Source of the DNA: Prevotellaceae bacterium
Lineage (GTDB): Bacteria > Bacteroidota > Bacteroidia > Bacteroidales > Bacteroidaceae
DNA length: 39,720 nt
NCBI GenBank assembly: GCA_022508665.1
Contig: JAFLUT010000010.1
Span: forward strand, 1-39,720
Direction of reading: 5' to 3'
Part shown: positions 26,108 through 34,649 of the stretch, piece by piece
Numbering within the stretch: position 1 is the stretch's first letter
Layout of the letters: each line of letters opens with the position of its first letter
The notes under the pieces: generated by a model
Databases searched by the model: none
Seen by the model: only the letters and a program-made list of their open reading frames with translations
Told to the model about the DNA's origin: nothing
Translations under genes and position numbers: made by a program

Positions 26108-26563
26108 TTAATCGTTATTTACAGTAGAAAGAAACGAGCCTATCTTATCTTTCGACGGCAAGCAATACAACGTGGCACATAAAATGACCAATGCACAGAA
26201 AGCGCCACTCGTATTCAACGTGATATAATACACAACAATACTGAACACCGCCAAAACACAAAGGATTGCCATGCGCACAGCACTCCATACATGATAAGCC
26301 CCCAACGCCTCTTCATAATTCATGCGCCTCAACCCACGAGTTATATTGAGAGCGAACAGTTTTACAGCAACAGGTATGCCTATGACTGTCAGCAAAATAG
26401 ACGCGCTGTTAAATAAAAACTCCTCATTGGAATGAGCCTCCACCACCCCATTAGGAATTACTCCCATTTCGCCAAGCACAACTGCCACCACAGCAAGCAG
26501 CCACACACAGAACCACTCCACCAGCAATATGCCGTAAAGTTTATTTATATATTTCTTCACCAT
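26108..26563 (-). CDS. small four-helix membrane protein
   Basis: A 151-residue integral membrane protein with hydrophobic segments at about 11-31, 50-70, 93-113 and 117-134. A charged loop (RGLRRMNYEEALGAYHVW) sits between the second and third. No family is recognised. It starts 33 bases after recR and ends 14 bases before the glycosyltransferase, so it is very likely co-transcribed with both. Its place suggests a role in the envelope alongside the glycosyltransferase, but nothing in the sequence proves that. Confidence 0.7.
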   Translation of the reverse strand: MVKKYINKLYGILLVEWFCVWLLAVVAVVLGEMGVIPNGVVEAHSNEEFLFNSASILLTVIGIPVAVKLFALNITRGLRRMNYEEALGAYHVWSAVRMAILCVLAVFSIVVYYITLNTSGAFCALVILCATLYCLPSKDKIGSFLSTVNND

Positions 26564-26595
26564 TTCTTCTGCTATTCAAATAAATTTCACCACAA

Positions 26596-27213
26596 CTACC
26601 TTCCTGTAAAAGGCACACGATTAACAAGCGACCTCCCCAACGTAACCTCATCCGTATATTGCAACTCGTCATTTATACTCATTCCACGGGCAAGCACTGT
26701 CAACTTCACATTGGGATACCCCTGCAACCTCCTGAAAATATAGAAGTTCGTAGCATCCCCCTCCATCGTAGAACTCAACGCCAAAATCACCTCATCCACT
26801 CCACCTGCATCAACACGCTCTATCAAACTATCTATCTCTAACTGGCTCGGTCCAACCCCGTCCATAGGCGATATGACACCTCCCAACACGTGGTAAAGCC
26901 CTCTATACTGCTGAGTATTCTCTATCGACATCACGTCCTGCACATTCTCCACCACACAGATAGTCGTCGCATCCCGACTAGGGTTTGCACATATCTGACA
27001 TACCTCATCATCGCTGATGTTATGACACACCGAACAATAATTCACGTCGTGGCACAACGTCGAAACAGCATCAGTAAACGCATCCACCTGCCCCACATCC
27101 AAACGCAACATGTGCAGCACAAGCCGCATCGCTGTCCTACGCCCAATGCCCGGCAACTTTGCAAACTCATCTACCGCACGCTCAAGCAAGGCTGACGAAT
27201 ACTGCTGGCTCAT
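26596..27213 (-). CDS. recR: recombination mediator RecR
   Basis: RecR acts with RecF and RecO to load RecA on gapped DNA. The 205-residue protein has the N-terminal helix-hairpin-helix ([17 protein letters not shown]), a zinc finger with C60, C63, C72 and C75 in [17 protein letters not shown], then the Toprim domain starting at ICVVEN with acidic E89. The C-terminal Walker B-like part is present ([20 protein letters not shown] at the end). It has its own exact promoter and heads a run of closely packed minus-strand genes. Complete and ordinary. Confidence 0.95.
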   Translation of the reverse strand: MSQQYSSALLERAVDEFAKLPGIGRRTAMRLVLHMLRLDVGQVDAFTDAVSTLCHDVNYCSVCHNISDDEVCQICANPSRDATTICVVENVQDVMSIENTQQYRGLYHVLGGVISPMDGVGPSQLEIDSLIERVDAGGVDEVILALSSTMEGDATNFYIFRRLQGYPNVKLTVLARGMSINDELQYTDEVTLGRSLVNRVPFTGR

Positions 27214-27242
27214 TTCTTCCTTTCATTACACATAACTTGATG

Positions 27243-27273
27243 CAAAGGTACACATTTCTTATGGGTTGACAAA
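27243..27273 (-). promoter_or_regulatory. recR promoter
   Basis: On the minus strand TTTG (27270-27273) and TACCTTTG (27243-27250) are exactly 19 bases apart, a textbook Bacteroidetes promoter. It is the only good promoter seen before the recR to hisB gene run. Confidence 0.85.
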
Positions 27274-27275
27274 GA

Positions 27276-27307
27276 AAAGCACTCGCAAATCGCTTTACGA
27301 GTGCTTT
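27276..27307 (-). terminator. terminator of the YtxH/holin-like operon
   Basis: AAAGCACTCG (27276-27285) and CGAGTGCTTT (27298-27307) form a perfect 10-bp stem. On the minus strand the stem is followed by TTTTCTTTG. It ends the operon upstream and its tail merges with the recR -33 box. Confidence 0.9.
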
Positions 27308-27327
27308 CGATGCCCTTCTAACAACGG

Positions 27328-27570
27328 CTACTTCAGTTTCGAGAGAAACTTAAATGCTCCCCTTATCGTAGTTATTGTCTTATATACCGTAATGGCATAG
27401 CCCACATAGTTCATATATTTAATTGGCGACTTTACAAACGCTGGATTGCTCGGCATGAAGCAGTCGCTCACGTCAGCCCTCAACTGTTCTATGTCTGATT
27501 GCATCTTCCGCCTCAGAGTTTGCTTCTCGGCACGGAGTTCTTCAAGAGAGGAGTGTTTCTTTGCAGTCAT
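27328..27570 (-). CDS. small hypothetical protein, last gene of membrane-stress-like operon
   Basis: An 80-residue protein with a charged N-terminal helix (SSLEELRAEKQTLRRKMQSDIEQLRADV) that could form a coiled coil, then a mildly hydrophobic C-terminal part (YMNYVGYAITVYKTITTIRGAFKFL). No family is recognised. Its ATG overlaps the stop of the holin-like gene by 4 bases, so it is translated in step with it. This trio resembles the YqjD-YqjE-YqjK arrangement of small membrane-associated proteins in other bacteria, and this gene holds the YqjK position. Confidence 0.7.
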   Translation of the reverse strand: MTAKKHSSLEELRAEKQTLRRKMQSDIEQLRADVSDCFMPSNPAFVKSPIKYMNYVGYAITVYKTITTIRGAFKFLSKLK

Positions 27571-28049
27571 TTCTTACCTCCTTTCTTGTCTTTCGCATTC
27601 GCATCAAATTCCAATGCCAGACTCTTTGCCAGTTCGTGCAAATCGACTTCCTCTTCTTGCTTAGAGGCGATACGTTCAGACAGCATTTCACCCTCCAAAA
27701 GTTTCTTGCTGAGTGAACGCAGTATAGGCTTCTCTATCAAAGACTTGCGGCACAAGAACAACAGAACGACAAGCAACAGCAGACCGCCCCCCACGCAGTA
27801 GTAACTCGCCATCTCGCTACCTGTCAGCAACGTGAGAGACTTGACCACTCCTGTCCCGAGAAAATAGATAGAACTCATGACCAACGCAAAGGCAACCGCC
27901 CCAAGCACTATGCCAGTGCCTAAGACCGTCGCCTTGTCAGTCGCCTCAAGCCGCAGGTAACGCTCCACACGGCCAAGCAGCCCACGCAGGTCTGAACCCA
28001 CCATGCTCGCATTCCCTTGCTTGCGCGTATTGTCAGATTGCATACGCAT
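27567..28049 (-). CDS. phage-holin-family / YqjE-like membrane protein
   Basis: A 160-residue protein resembling the holin superfamily III / YqjE group, which despite the name is chromosomal and widespread. An amphipathic N-terminal part (LRGLLGRVERYLRLEATDKATV) leads to two transmembrane helices at about 45-66 and 80-100, then a charged C-terminal tail (KSLIEKPILRSLSKKLLEGEM). The start may be the first Met or Met16. It follows the YtxH gene by 7 bases and overlaps the 80-residue gene. No prophage genes are nearby, so lysis is an unlikely role; membrane or stress physiology is more likely. Confidence 0.75.
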   Translation of the reverse strand: MRMQSDNTRKQGNASMVGSDLRGLLGRVERYLRLEATDKATVLGTGIVLGAVAFALVMSSIYFLGTGVVKSLTLLTGSEMASYYCVGGGLLLLVVLLFLCRKSLIEKPILRSLSKKLLEGEMLSERIASKQEEEVDLHELAKSLALEFDANAKDKKGGKK

Positions 28050-28056
28050 CAGAAAC

Positions 28057-28314
28057 TTATTCTACGTCGAAGTCCTCAGCAGGCACTTCCTGATAACCGT
28101 CATCCTTGCGCTTGCGGCCAAGGTTCTTGATTTCATCAACCAACTTGTTGAAACTCTCCTTGCTCAACTTCACACCACGCTTCTCAAGAGCCTCCATAAT
28201 TTTTGCACGCTGGTCTTCACCCTTAGCAGGAGCGAAAAGGAGACCTGCTGCTGTTCCCAAAATAGCACCGCCTGCAAATGCAGCAGCCAGTGCGAGTGCA
28301 TCACTTCTTGTCAT
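28057..28314 (-). CDS. YtxH domain protein
   Basis: An 85-residue protein starting at the ATG at 28314; the longer frame to 28371 begins inside the promoter region and is rejected. Residues 8-30 (LAAAFAGGAILGTAAGLLFAP split by glycines) are the YtxH pattern GxxLGxxxGxLFAPxxG, a single glycine-zipper membrane helix. A charged helical tail follows (EALEKRGVKLSKESFNKLVDEI). YtxH proteins are general-stress membrane proteins in Bacillus; their biochemical function is unknown. First gene of a three-gene operon. Confidence 0.8.
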   Translation of the reverse strand: MTRSDALALAAAFAGGAILGTAAGLLFAPAKGEDQRAKIMEALEKRGVKLSKESFNKLVDEIKNLGRKRKDDGYQEVPAEDFDVE

Positions 28315-28368
28315 AATCAATAATACATTTAATAGGTTAATAATAATTTGTCTTAATCTAATTTCCGC

Positions 28369-28376
28369 CAAATATA
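28369..28376 (-). promoter_or_regulatory. -7 box of the YtxH operon
   Basis: TATATTTG on the minus strand fits the -7 consensus, 54 bases before the YtxH start codon; the -33 region is a T run rather than a clear TTTG. It confirms the shorter YtxH start. Confidence 0.6.
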
Positions 28377-28439
28377 CAAACTTTATTCGCTAAAAACACC
28401 ATAAAAAACCAAGTTTAACCTTTTTTTACATATATTATT

Positions 28440-28470
28440 TTTGAAATATGGCAAATAAGGGCTAACTTTG
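28440..28470 (+). promoter_or_regulatory. promoter of the SPOR lipoprotein gene
   Basis: TTTG (28440-28443) and TAACTTTG (28463-28470) with 19 bases between match the Bacteroidetes promoter exactly. The true start at 28513 lies 42 bases downstream; a frame opening at 28468 overlaps the -7 box and is not the start. Confidence 0.85.
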
Positions 28471-28512
28471 TACACGACAATTCAATCATTACAAATAGAA
28501 AGAACAACAGTT

Positions 28513-28992
28513 ATGAAGAAAAAACTCATGATGGGCGTCGCATTCGTTGCAGCCCTCGCACTCGTATCGTGCAAGTCATCTGAAAGCAGTTACAAGAAGG
28601 CATACGAGAAAGCCAAGGCACAGGAACTCACACGCTCAGAATCAGACCAAGTGGAGACACCACCTGTAACAGTCACTCCTGTGGTAACAACACCTGTAAC
28701 TCAGGCTGACAATGCCGACAACGACCGTCAGGAACGTCTCACCGTGATGAACGGCGGCACCCTCAAAGCATTCAACGTGGTTTGCGGCTCGTTCAGCAAT
28801 GTTGACAACGCAAACAATCTGCGCAACACTCTCGTGGCAAAAGGATATTCAGCGCAGGTGGCGCAGAATCCAGAGACAGGCATGTACCGCGTCATAGCAT
28901 CATCATTCGACGACCGTGCATCGGCTGTAAACTCACGCAACCTGCTCCGTTCCACATATCCCGACGCTTGGCTTCTTTACAGAACATACTAA
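28513..28992 (+). CDS. SPOR-domain lipoprotein
   Basis: A 159-residue lipoprotein: signal MKKKLMMGVAFVAALALVSC, acylated Cys20. A Lys/Glu-rich segment and a Thr/Pro/Val linker (ETPPVTVTPVVTTPVTQ) lead to a C-terminal SPOR domain of about 75 residues (FNVVCGSFSNVDNANNLRNT to WLLYRTY), the fold that binds denuded peptidoglycan glycan strands at division sites and elsewhere. Single gene with its own promoter and terminator. In Bacteroidetes such proteins are probably periplasmic or outer-membrane anchored. Likely role: peptidoglycan tethering or remodelling. Confidence 0.9.
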   Translation: MKKKLMMGVAFVAALALVSCKSSESSYKKAYEKAKAQELTRSESDQVETPPVTVTPVVTTPVTQADNADNDRQERLTVMNGGTLKAFNVVCGSFSNVDNANNLRNTLVAKGYSAQVAQNPETGMYRVIASSFDDRASAVNSRNLLRSTYPDAWLLYRTY

Positions 28993-29072
28993 GCGCACAC
29001 GCACGTGGAACAAACAGCATTCTTTTTGATAACAACAAGAGAAATATCATACATGTTAGTGTAAATAAACAA

Positions 29073-29110
29073 GTGGCACCCTGCTGTGAAGCAAGGTGCC
29101 ACAATCTTTT
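29073..29110 (+). terminator. terminator of the SPOR gene
   Basis: GTGGCACC (29073-29080) and GGTGCCAC (29095-29102) form a perfect 8-bp GC-rich stem with a 14-base loop, followed by AATCTTTT. Confidence 0.85.
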
Positions 29111-29198
29111 CCAAACTATCAGTCATTCTACCACATTACACGCCACGTGCGCAATGCTCATTCATTCCCCAAGCCCCCTCTCAGCCATATACACTCTT

Positions 29199-29283
29199 AA
29201 AATATAAGTTATGTTTTATAAAATTAAACTTATATTTTGATAAACTTAACCTATATTTTATAAAATATAAGTTTAATTTTAAG
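29199..29283 (+). repeat. AT-rich 21-bp tandem repeat, site B
   Basis: Four units of about 21 bases start near 29199, 29220, 29242 and 29262, each a variant of AAAATATAAGTTTATATTTT. In one plus-strand frame they read as heptapeptides (LCFIKLN, LYFDKLN, LYFIKYK). The right border TTTTAAGAA followed by CGCACAC matches site A at 50-65. The border holds the TAA stop codon of the minus-strand gene ending at 29279. The stretch 29111-29198 shows nothing. Confidence 0.8.
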
Positions 29284-30130
29284 AACGCACACACTCCCCT
29301 ACCGACATCCACCGCCGGCGTTCATCCTCATTCATCTTCTCTATGGCATATCTCAGCGACGTACGAGGCATCATGTGAGCATGTTCCGAAAGGAAATCCC
29401 TCAACACCTCCATGTCACACCGCTTCCCCACTTCACGCAGCATCCACCCCACAGCCTTGTGCATCAAGTCGTGCGACCACTCGGGCTTCTGTGCGAACAT
29501 CCGCAGGTGCAACTCCGCATACTTCAGCGCATACGACGGATCGCCAGCCATAGTCGTAGCCATTGTAGACACCATAGATATACGTCTTTCCCAAAGATTA
29601 TCGCTCATGGCCAAGCGGTCAAGCACCTTCACCTTTTCCTCATGCTTCACTCCCGTCTGCACAAGCAACCAGCGCCCCAAAATCTTATAGCAACTCATGT
29701 CCACCAAATCCCAGTTGTTAGCACGCTTAGCGTTCTTTACATAAAAATCCGCTATGGCATCGCACCTTTTCATCGCCTCGCTTCTAACAGTCTCTCCACG
29801 CATGCCCAACTCTTTCATCGCCTTCTCAAACTGACTGACCAGCACCAGCAATCCACACAGCCTCACCTCATGCCATGGCGACTTCAGCAGACTTTGCACC
29901 TCTTCCATTGGCAACTCCCTCGCTGCCTTAACAACCGCCCTCGTCTCTGGCACAACCAAGCCCAAAAACTTGTCTCCTTCTCCATACTGCCCTGCTCCAG
30001 TCTTGAAGAAACCCATTAGCAACTTGCGCCTCCCCTCATTCTCAAGCACCTCCATAGCCGCCACTACATCTTCTGCCGTGCTGAACCTTGCCGACTGAAC
30101 ACTCACACTTTTATTCTTACCCATTCTCAT
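29279..30130 (-). CDS. DNA alkylation repair-like HEAT-repeat protein
   Basis: A 283-residue protein of the AlkD-like DNA alkylation repair family, built of HEAT-like helical repeats that wrap DNA and release N3- and N7-alkylated bases. Family segments seen: FKTGAGQYGEGDKFLGLVVP near the N-terminus, SPWHEVRLCGLLVLV, RANNWDLVDMSCYKILG (the Trp and Asp of this segment match the AlkD catalytic region), and WSHDLMHKAVGWMLREVGKR. Two starts are possible, 30130 and 30124; the frame to 30178 runs through the promoter. The stop codon lies on the edge of the AT-rich repeat. Its own promoter, no operon partner. Confidence 0.85.
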   Translation of the reverse strand: MRMGKNKSVSVQSARFSTAEDVVAAMEVLENEGRRKLLMGFFKTGAGQYGEGDKFLGLVVPETRAVVKAARELPMEEVQSLLKSPWHEVRLCGLLVLVSQFEKAMKELGMRGETVRSEAMKRCDAIADFYVKNAKRANNWDLVDMSCYKILGRWLLVQTGVKHEEKVKVLDRLAMSDNLWERRISMVSTMATTMAGDPSYALKYAELHLRMFAQKPEWSHDLMHKAVGWMLREVGKRCDMEVLRDFLSEHAHMMPRTSLRYAIEKMNEDERRRWMSVGECVRS

Positions 30131-30144
30131 GTCAATTTTATATG

Positions 30145-30152
30145 CAAAGTTA
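30145..30152 (-). promoter_or_regulatory. -7 box of the DNA alkylation repair gene
   Basis: TAACTTTG on the minus strand fits the -7 consensus, with a TTTTG about 23 bases further upstream. The leader would be very short, which slightly favours the start at 30124. Confidence 0.65.
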
Positions 30153-30237
30153 ACAAAAAAATGACGTAAAATCAACAAAACTCAATGGGAATAAAGACAT
30201 AGGAAATTCCATAAAGAGAATGCTTGACAGAAACGAT

Positions 30238-30274
30238 TTTGGGCAAGAAGCCTGTTATCGGCTTCTTGCCCAAA
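30238..30274 (-). terminator. terminator of cysK-metY
   Basis: GGGCAAGAAGCC (30241-30252) and GGCTTCTTGCCC (30260-30271) form a perfect 12-bp stem, extended by three A-T pairs, around a 7-base loop. It lies just beyond the cysK stop codon on the minus strand; the T tract is short. Confidence 0.9.
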
Positions 30275-30310
30275 GAATAATGGTAAATGTCTAAAAATGC
30301 AGTTAGCGCA

Positions 30311-31258
30311 TTACAAAGGATAGTTCTCGAAGTCGTAGAGAATTGTCGAGAGATAGCGCTCGCCCGTGTCGGGGAGCAGCACAACAATCTTCTTGCCTTT
30401 ATTGGAGGGTTGCTTGGCAATCTCTGTGGCTGCGTATGCGGCAGCGCCAGAGGAGATGCCGACGAGCAGACCTTCGGATGTGGCAATTTTGCGACTGGTC
30501 AGTATGGCAGCGTCGTTAGGCACTTTGAAGATTTTATCCACGGCATTGCGGTCGAAAGTCTTTGGTACAAATCCTGCACCGATGCCCTGAATTTTGTGCG
30601 CTCCGGGGGCTTCGCCACTCAGAACGGCTGATGCCTCTGGCTCAACGGCTACAACCTCAACGTTTGGTTTCAGTTCTTTCAGACGCTTGCCTACTCCGCT
30701 GACTGTGCCGCCTGTGCCTACACCTGCCACGAAGATGTCGATTTCGCCATTAGTGTCTCGCCATATTTCTTCTGCCGTGGTGGCATAGTGAATGGCTGGG
30801 TTGGCTGGGTTCTCAAACTGCTGCAAGATAATGGCTCCGGGTGTGCTGTCACGCAGTTCCTCTGCCTTGGCTATAGCCCCTTTCATGCCTGCCGAACCGG
30901 GGGTGAGGACTACGGTTGCTCCGTATGCCTTGACAAGGTTTCGGCGTTCTATCGACATGGTCTCAGGCATAGTGAGGATGAGTTTGTATCCCTTTACTGC
31001 ACTGACGAAGGCGAGGCCTACGCCTGTGTTGCCCGATGTTGGCTCGATGATTGTTGAGCCGGGCTTGATGATGCCTTTCTTCTCGGCATCTTCAATCATG
31101 GCGAATGCGATACGGTCTTTTACGGAGCCGGCAGGATTGAAGTATTCCAGTTTGGCTATGATGTTGGTTTGCAACTGCTCCTTTTCTGAATATGAGTTGA
31201 GTTGCAGCAGCGGGGTGTTGCCCACAAGGTCTGTCAGTTTCTGTGCAATGTTTGCCAT
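30311..31258 (-). CDS. cysK: cysteine synthase A (O-acetylserine sulfhydrylase)
   Basis: Makes cysteine from O-acetylserine and sulfide, with PLP. Lys47 in [11 protein letters not shown] binds PLP; PTSGNTG is the substrate-binding loop; [10 protein letters not shown] binds the PLP phosphate; SSGAAAYAA follows near the C-terminus. At 315 residues it is of normal length. It begins 23 bases after metY on the same strand, so the two sulfide-fixing enzymes form an operon that supplies both cysteine and homocysteine. A strong terminator follows. Confidence 0.96.
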   Translation of the reverse strand: MANIAQKLTDLVGNTPLLQLNSYSEKEQLQTNIIAKLEYFNPAGSVKDRIAFAMIEDAEKKGIIKPGSTIIEPTSGNTGVGLAFVSAVKGYKLILTMPETMSIERRNLVKAYGATVVLTPGSAGMKGAIAKAEELRDSTPGAIILQQFENPANPAIHYATTAEEIWRDTNGEIDIFVAGVGTGGTVSGVGKRLKELKPNVEVVAVEPEASAVLSGEAPGAHKIQGIGAGFVPKTFDRNAVDKIFKVPNDAAILTSRKIATSEGLLVGISSGAAAYAATEIAKQPSNKGKKIVVLLPDTGERYLSTILYDFENYPL

Positions 31259-31281
31259 AATATGAAGTTTTTTATGGGTAC

Positions 31282-32565
31282 TTAAATCTGTGCCAATGCT
31301 TGGTCGAGGTCGGCGATGATATCGTCAATATGCTCAACACCGATTGAGAGGCGCACTGTGGAAGGAGTGATGTGCTGCTCTTCCAACTCTTGCGGAGTCA
31401 TCTGCGAATGTGTTGTTGTGTATGGATGTATCACAAGAGATTTCACGTCTGCCACGTTTGCGAGGAGAGAGAAAATCTGCAATGAGTCGATGAATTTCCA
31501 TGCGTCTTCCTGTGTGCCGTTGATTTCGAATGTGAAGATGCTGCCGCCTCCGTTGGGGAAATACTCTTTGTAGAGCGCATTGTCTTTGTGGGTTGGCAAC
31601 GACGGATGGCTCACGCTCTTCACCTTCGGATGCTTCGATAAGTAGTCAACAACTTTCAGCGCATTGTAGACGTGACGCTCGATGCGGAGTGGCAGTGACT
31701 CAACGCCTTGCAGAAGAATCCATGCGTTGAATGGAGAAATGGCTGCGCCTGTGTCGCGGAGGATGACCGCACGGATGCGAGTAACGAATGCCGCTGCACC
31801 TGCTACGTCGGCGAATATCGCACCGTGATATGAGGGGTCGGGCTTGCCAAGCGTTGGGTATTTATCGGCATTTGCTTTCCAGTCGAACTTGCCTGCATCG
31901 ACGATTACTCCACCGAGGCTTGAACCATGGCCGCCGATGAATTTCGTCGCTGAGTGTACGACGATGTCTGCTCCATGTTCGATAGGACGGATGAGGATTG
32001 GGGCGAAGGTGTTGTCCACAATCAATATGGTGTTGTGCTTGTGTGCCACTTCTGCAATAGCGTCAAGGTTTGTCACGTCGCTGTTAGGATTGCCGAAAGT
32101 CTCCACATACACAGCCTTTGTGTTGGGCTGTATGGCTGCTTCGAGTGCTTCAAGGTCATTCACATTCACAATCGTGTAACTTACTCCTTGTGTAGTGAGT
32201 GTATGAGTGATGAGGTTGAACGAACCGCCATAAAGATTGTCCGCAGCCACGATGTGGTCGCCATTCTGCGCAATGTTTTGAAGCGCATAGGTAACAGCCG
32301 CCGCACCTGATGCCACAGCAAGACCTGCCACACCGCCTTCGAGGGCTGCGATACGCTCCTCAAACACACCCTGTGTGGAGTTTGTCAATCGACCGTAAAT
32401 GTTACCTGCATCACGAAGTCCGAAACGGTCTGCCGCATGCTGCGAGTTGCGGAAAACGTATGATGTTGTCTGATAAATAGGTACTGCACGGGCATCTGTT
32501 GCCGGGTCTGGTTTCTCTTGTCCTACATGCAGTGCGAGTGTTTCAATGTGAAGTTTGTTTGCCAT
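31282..32565 (-). CDS. metY: O-acetylhomoserine sulfhydrylase
   Basis: A PLP enzyme of the Cys/Met metabolism family that makes homocysteine from O-acetylhomoserine and sulfide. The 427-residue length with the extra central insert is typical of MetY rather than MetB/MetC. Seen: [44 protein letters not shown], and Lys208 in [18 protein letters not shown] as Schiff-base lysine. It is the promoter-proximal gene of the metY-cysK operon. No riboswitch is evident; the leader of 70 to 80 bases is short. Confidence 0.95.
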   Translation of the reverse strand: MANKLHIETLALHVGQEKPDPATDARAVPIYQTTSYVFRNSQHAADRFGLRDAGNIYGRLTNSTQGVFEERIAALEGGVAGLAVASGAAAVTYALQNIAQNGDHIVAADNLYGGSFNLITHTLTTQGVSYTIVNVNDLEALEAAIQPNTKAVYVETFGNPNSDVTNLDAIAEVAHKHNTILIVDNTFAPILIRPIEHGADIVVHSATKFIGGHGSSLGGVIVDAGKFDWKANADKYPTLGKPDPSYHGAIFADVAGAAAFVTRIRAVILRDTGAAISPFNAWILLQGVESLPLRIERHVYNALKVVDYLSKHPKVKSVSHPSLPTHKDNALYKEYFPNGGGSIFTFEINGTQEDAWKFIDSLQIFSLLANVADVKSLVIHPYTTTHSQMTPQELEEQHITPSTVRLSIGVEHIDDIIADLDQALAQI

Positions 32566-32645
32566 AATCTTATAAATTTAATAATGAATAAATAATCTAA
32601 ATAACTCTATTAAGAATAATTTTCAACCTTTGTCTTTTGACAGTG

Positions 32646-32653
32646 CAAAGATA
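32646..32653 (-). promoter_or_regulatory. metY-cysK promoter -7 box
   Basis: TATCTTTG on the minus strand fits the -7 consensus, with TTGG 19 bases upstream as a likely -33. The start codon is 80 bases downstream. From 32654 to 32766 nothing else is seen. Confidence 0.65.
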
Positions 32654-32766
32654 CGACTATAGGCAAAGATGACCAACAAGAAGGGCGAATAAAAGAAAAT
32701 GTTTCTAAAAAGCATGCATATCCAAGATAAATATTCTATAAACATCTGCTGTTTATCTATTTAGCA

Positions 32767-32821
32767 ATACACCGTTTATCGTATTGACGATAAACGGTGT
32801 ATCATATTAGCGATAAACGGT
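32767..32821. repeat. 16-bp inverted repeat plus third half-site upstream of metY
   Basis: Arms ATACACCGTTTATCGT (32767-32782 approximately) and ACGATAAACGGTGTAT (32787-32802) are perfectly complementary around a 4-base loop. A third copy of the core, CGATAAACGGT, follows at 32811-32821. It lies between the amylase stop codon and the metY promoter. As a terminator it would serve the amylase, but no T tract follows; the repeated core suggests a protein-binding site instead. Further short palindromes (GGTTG/CAACC, TGGT/ACCA) occur to 32860. Confidence 0.7.
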
Positions 32822-32903
32822 CTTTCGGTTGGACAACCAATGGTGTACCAATCCGTTATAGCATGCTCTATATGGCGAATGCTTAGTCCTAACAACTCAG
32901 CAG

Positions 32904-34595
32904 TTACAATTTGAATTTCAGCACCTTACCGCTATTTGCAGGCAGTTCTATGTAGATTGTGCCGTCGGGAATGAGTGCCTTCTTCTCTTTCTTGCCTGTG
33001 AGCAAATCCTTGCATTCACGCTCGTCGGTGCTGACAGGAATGTCGAGGCTGTCGAATGCGTGGGCAGGAATCTTCACCCACGAGCGTGCGGGCTGGTCGT
33101 CAAAGTTGGCGATGACGATGATGAGTTCTTTGCCATGCTTGCGGAGAAAGGCGTACTGGCGGTGTTCGTTCATGCTTGCGCCGTAGTTCACATACATAAC
33201 ATCGAAGAATGCCCCTTGACGGATAGCCGCTTCTTTGTTGCAGATGTTGAGGACTTTGGCATAGAACTTTTGTAGTTCCTTCTCCTCTTTGGATAGCAGA
33301 GTGCCGTCGAACTTGTTGTTGTTTCGCCATCTGCGTATGAGGTCTATTGTCCAGTAGTCGAAGATGGTGGTACGCCCGTCCTGTCCGCTGAAACCCTCGG
33401 AGTACATGCCTTGCTCGCCAAGTTCCTGACCGAAGTATATCATCATCGGATTGGTGTTCATGAGTGCGCTGACCAACAAGGCTGGTTTGCCCTTGTCGGC
33501 GTTTCCTGCGAAGAACTGCGAGGCAATGCGTTGTTCGTCGTGGTTCTCAAGGAAGTTGAGCATGTGGCACTGTATGTCGTCCACACTCTGCCATGCCCCT
33601 GTGATGCTTGTGGCGGTGTTGTTGCCACATACCACAGAGCGCAAGGTGTCGTAGAGTCCCACCTTGTCGTAGAGGTAGTCGAAACGCCCACGGTAGATGT
33701 AGTTGCGGTATTCGTGTGGGTTATACACCTCGGCAATGAAGATGATGTCGGGGTGCTTTGCCTTGACCTGCGGAATGACCCATCCCCAAAAGTCGCATGG
33801 CACCATCTCTGCCATGTCGCAACGGAAGCCGTCGATGCCTTTGTCTGCCCAAAAGAGCAAGATGTCACGCATTTTCAGCCATGTGTTTGGTGTGGATGGG
33901 CAGAAGATGAGTTGGTGACTGCCTTGATAATCAACGCCATAGTTGAGTTTCACAGTCTCGTACCAGTCGTTCTGAGTAGCCCACGGCGTGAAGCAGTCAT
34001 TGCCAGTCACCTTTGCTGGCTTCTCTACATATTTGCCTTGCTCGTCGTCGTCCAACGAGAAGTTGGGCGAGAACTCCGTGCCGGGCATGTAGTAGAAGTT
34101 GTTGTAAGGGTTGAAGGACATCGTTGTGTCGTCTTCCTCGCCGAGGTCTTTCACTCCTTCGGGCTTTGAGTCTGAGTGATACTGGCGCGCCACATGGTTT
34201 GGAACGAAGTCGATAATCATCTTCAAGTCCGCCTTGTGGGTACGCATGACGAGGTTCTCAAACTCCTTCATCCTCTCAGGCACTTTGGTGGCGAGGTCGG
34301 GGTCGATGTCGTAGTAGTCTTTGATGGCGTATGGACTGCCCGCATTGCCTTTGACTACGGCTGGATGGTCTTTGGCGATGCCGTACTTTGTGTAGTCGCT
34401 CTTTGTGGCATGCTCAATCAGTCCTGTGTACCAAATATGAGTAGCACCAAGTTTCTTGATTTCGGCAAGGGCAGCACCTGTGAAGTCTGCCATTTTGCCG
34501 CAACCGTTGTCCCTCTTCGTGCCGTTGCTTACGTTCTTGTTGGCGTTGGCTCCGAAAAGGCGGGTAAAGACTTGGTATATAACAAGTTTCTCCAT
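32904..34595 (-). CDS. cytoplasmic GH13 alpha-amylase family enzyme
   Basis: A 563-residue glycoside hydrolase family 13 protein acting on alpha-glucans. Conserved regions: DFVPNH (129-134), GFRCDMAE with nucleophile D260, IFIAEVY with acid/base E289, and ENHDEQR with transition-state Asp353. There is no signal peptide, so it is cytoplasmic and probably handles glycogen or imported maltodextrin. The C-terminal 110 residues form the usual beta domain. It is 54 bases after fabD on the same strand, with no clear promoter in between. No SusC/SusD genes are near, so it is not part of a polysaccharide utilisation locus here. Confidence 0.9.
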   Translation of the reverse strand: MEKLVIYQVFTRLFGANANKNVSNGTKRDNGCGKMADFTGAALAEIKKLGATHIWYTGLIEHATKSDYTKYGIAKDHPAVVKGNAGSPYAIKDYYDIDPDLATKVPERMKEFENLVMRTHKADLKMIIDFVPNHVARQYHSDSKPEGVKDLGEEDDTTMSFNPYNNFYYMPGTEFSPNFSLDDDEQGKYVEKPAKVTGNDCFTPWATQNDWYETVKLNYGVDYQGSHQLIFCPSTPNTWLKMRDILLFWADKGIDGFRCDMAEMVPCDFWGWVIPQVKAKHPDIIFIAEVYNPHEYRNYIYRGRFDYLYDKVGLYDTLRSVVCGNNTATSITGAWQSVDDIQCHMLNFLENHDEQRIASQFFAGNADKGKPALLVSALMNTNPMMIYFGQELGEQGMYSEGFSGQDGRTTIFDYWTIDLIRRWRNNNKFDGTLLSKEEKELQKFYAKVLNICNKEAAIRQGAFFDVMYVNYGASMNEHRQYAFLRKHGKELIIVIANFDDQPARSWVKIPAHAFDSLDIPVSTDERECKDLLTGKKEKKALIPDGTIYIELPANSGKVLKFKL

Positions 34596-34649
34596 TGTTT
34601 GTTGATAGATATTTTCGTATCAGAAATTATGCGTTTATCTGACACGATG

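Noticed and set aside
27567..28049. Prophage holin gene
   Set aside because: The holin-superfamily match is to a chromosomal YqjE-like family beside a YtxH gene; no endolysin or phage genes are nearby.
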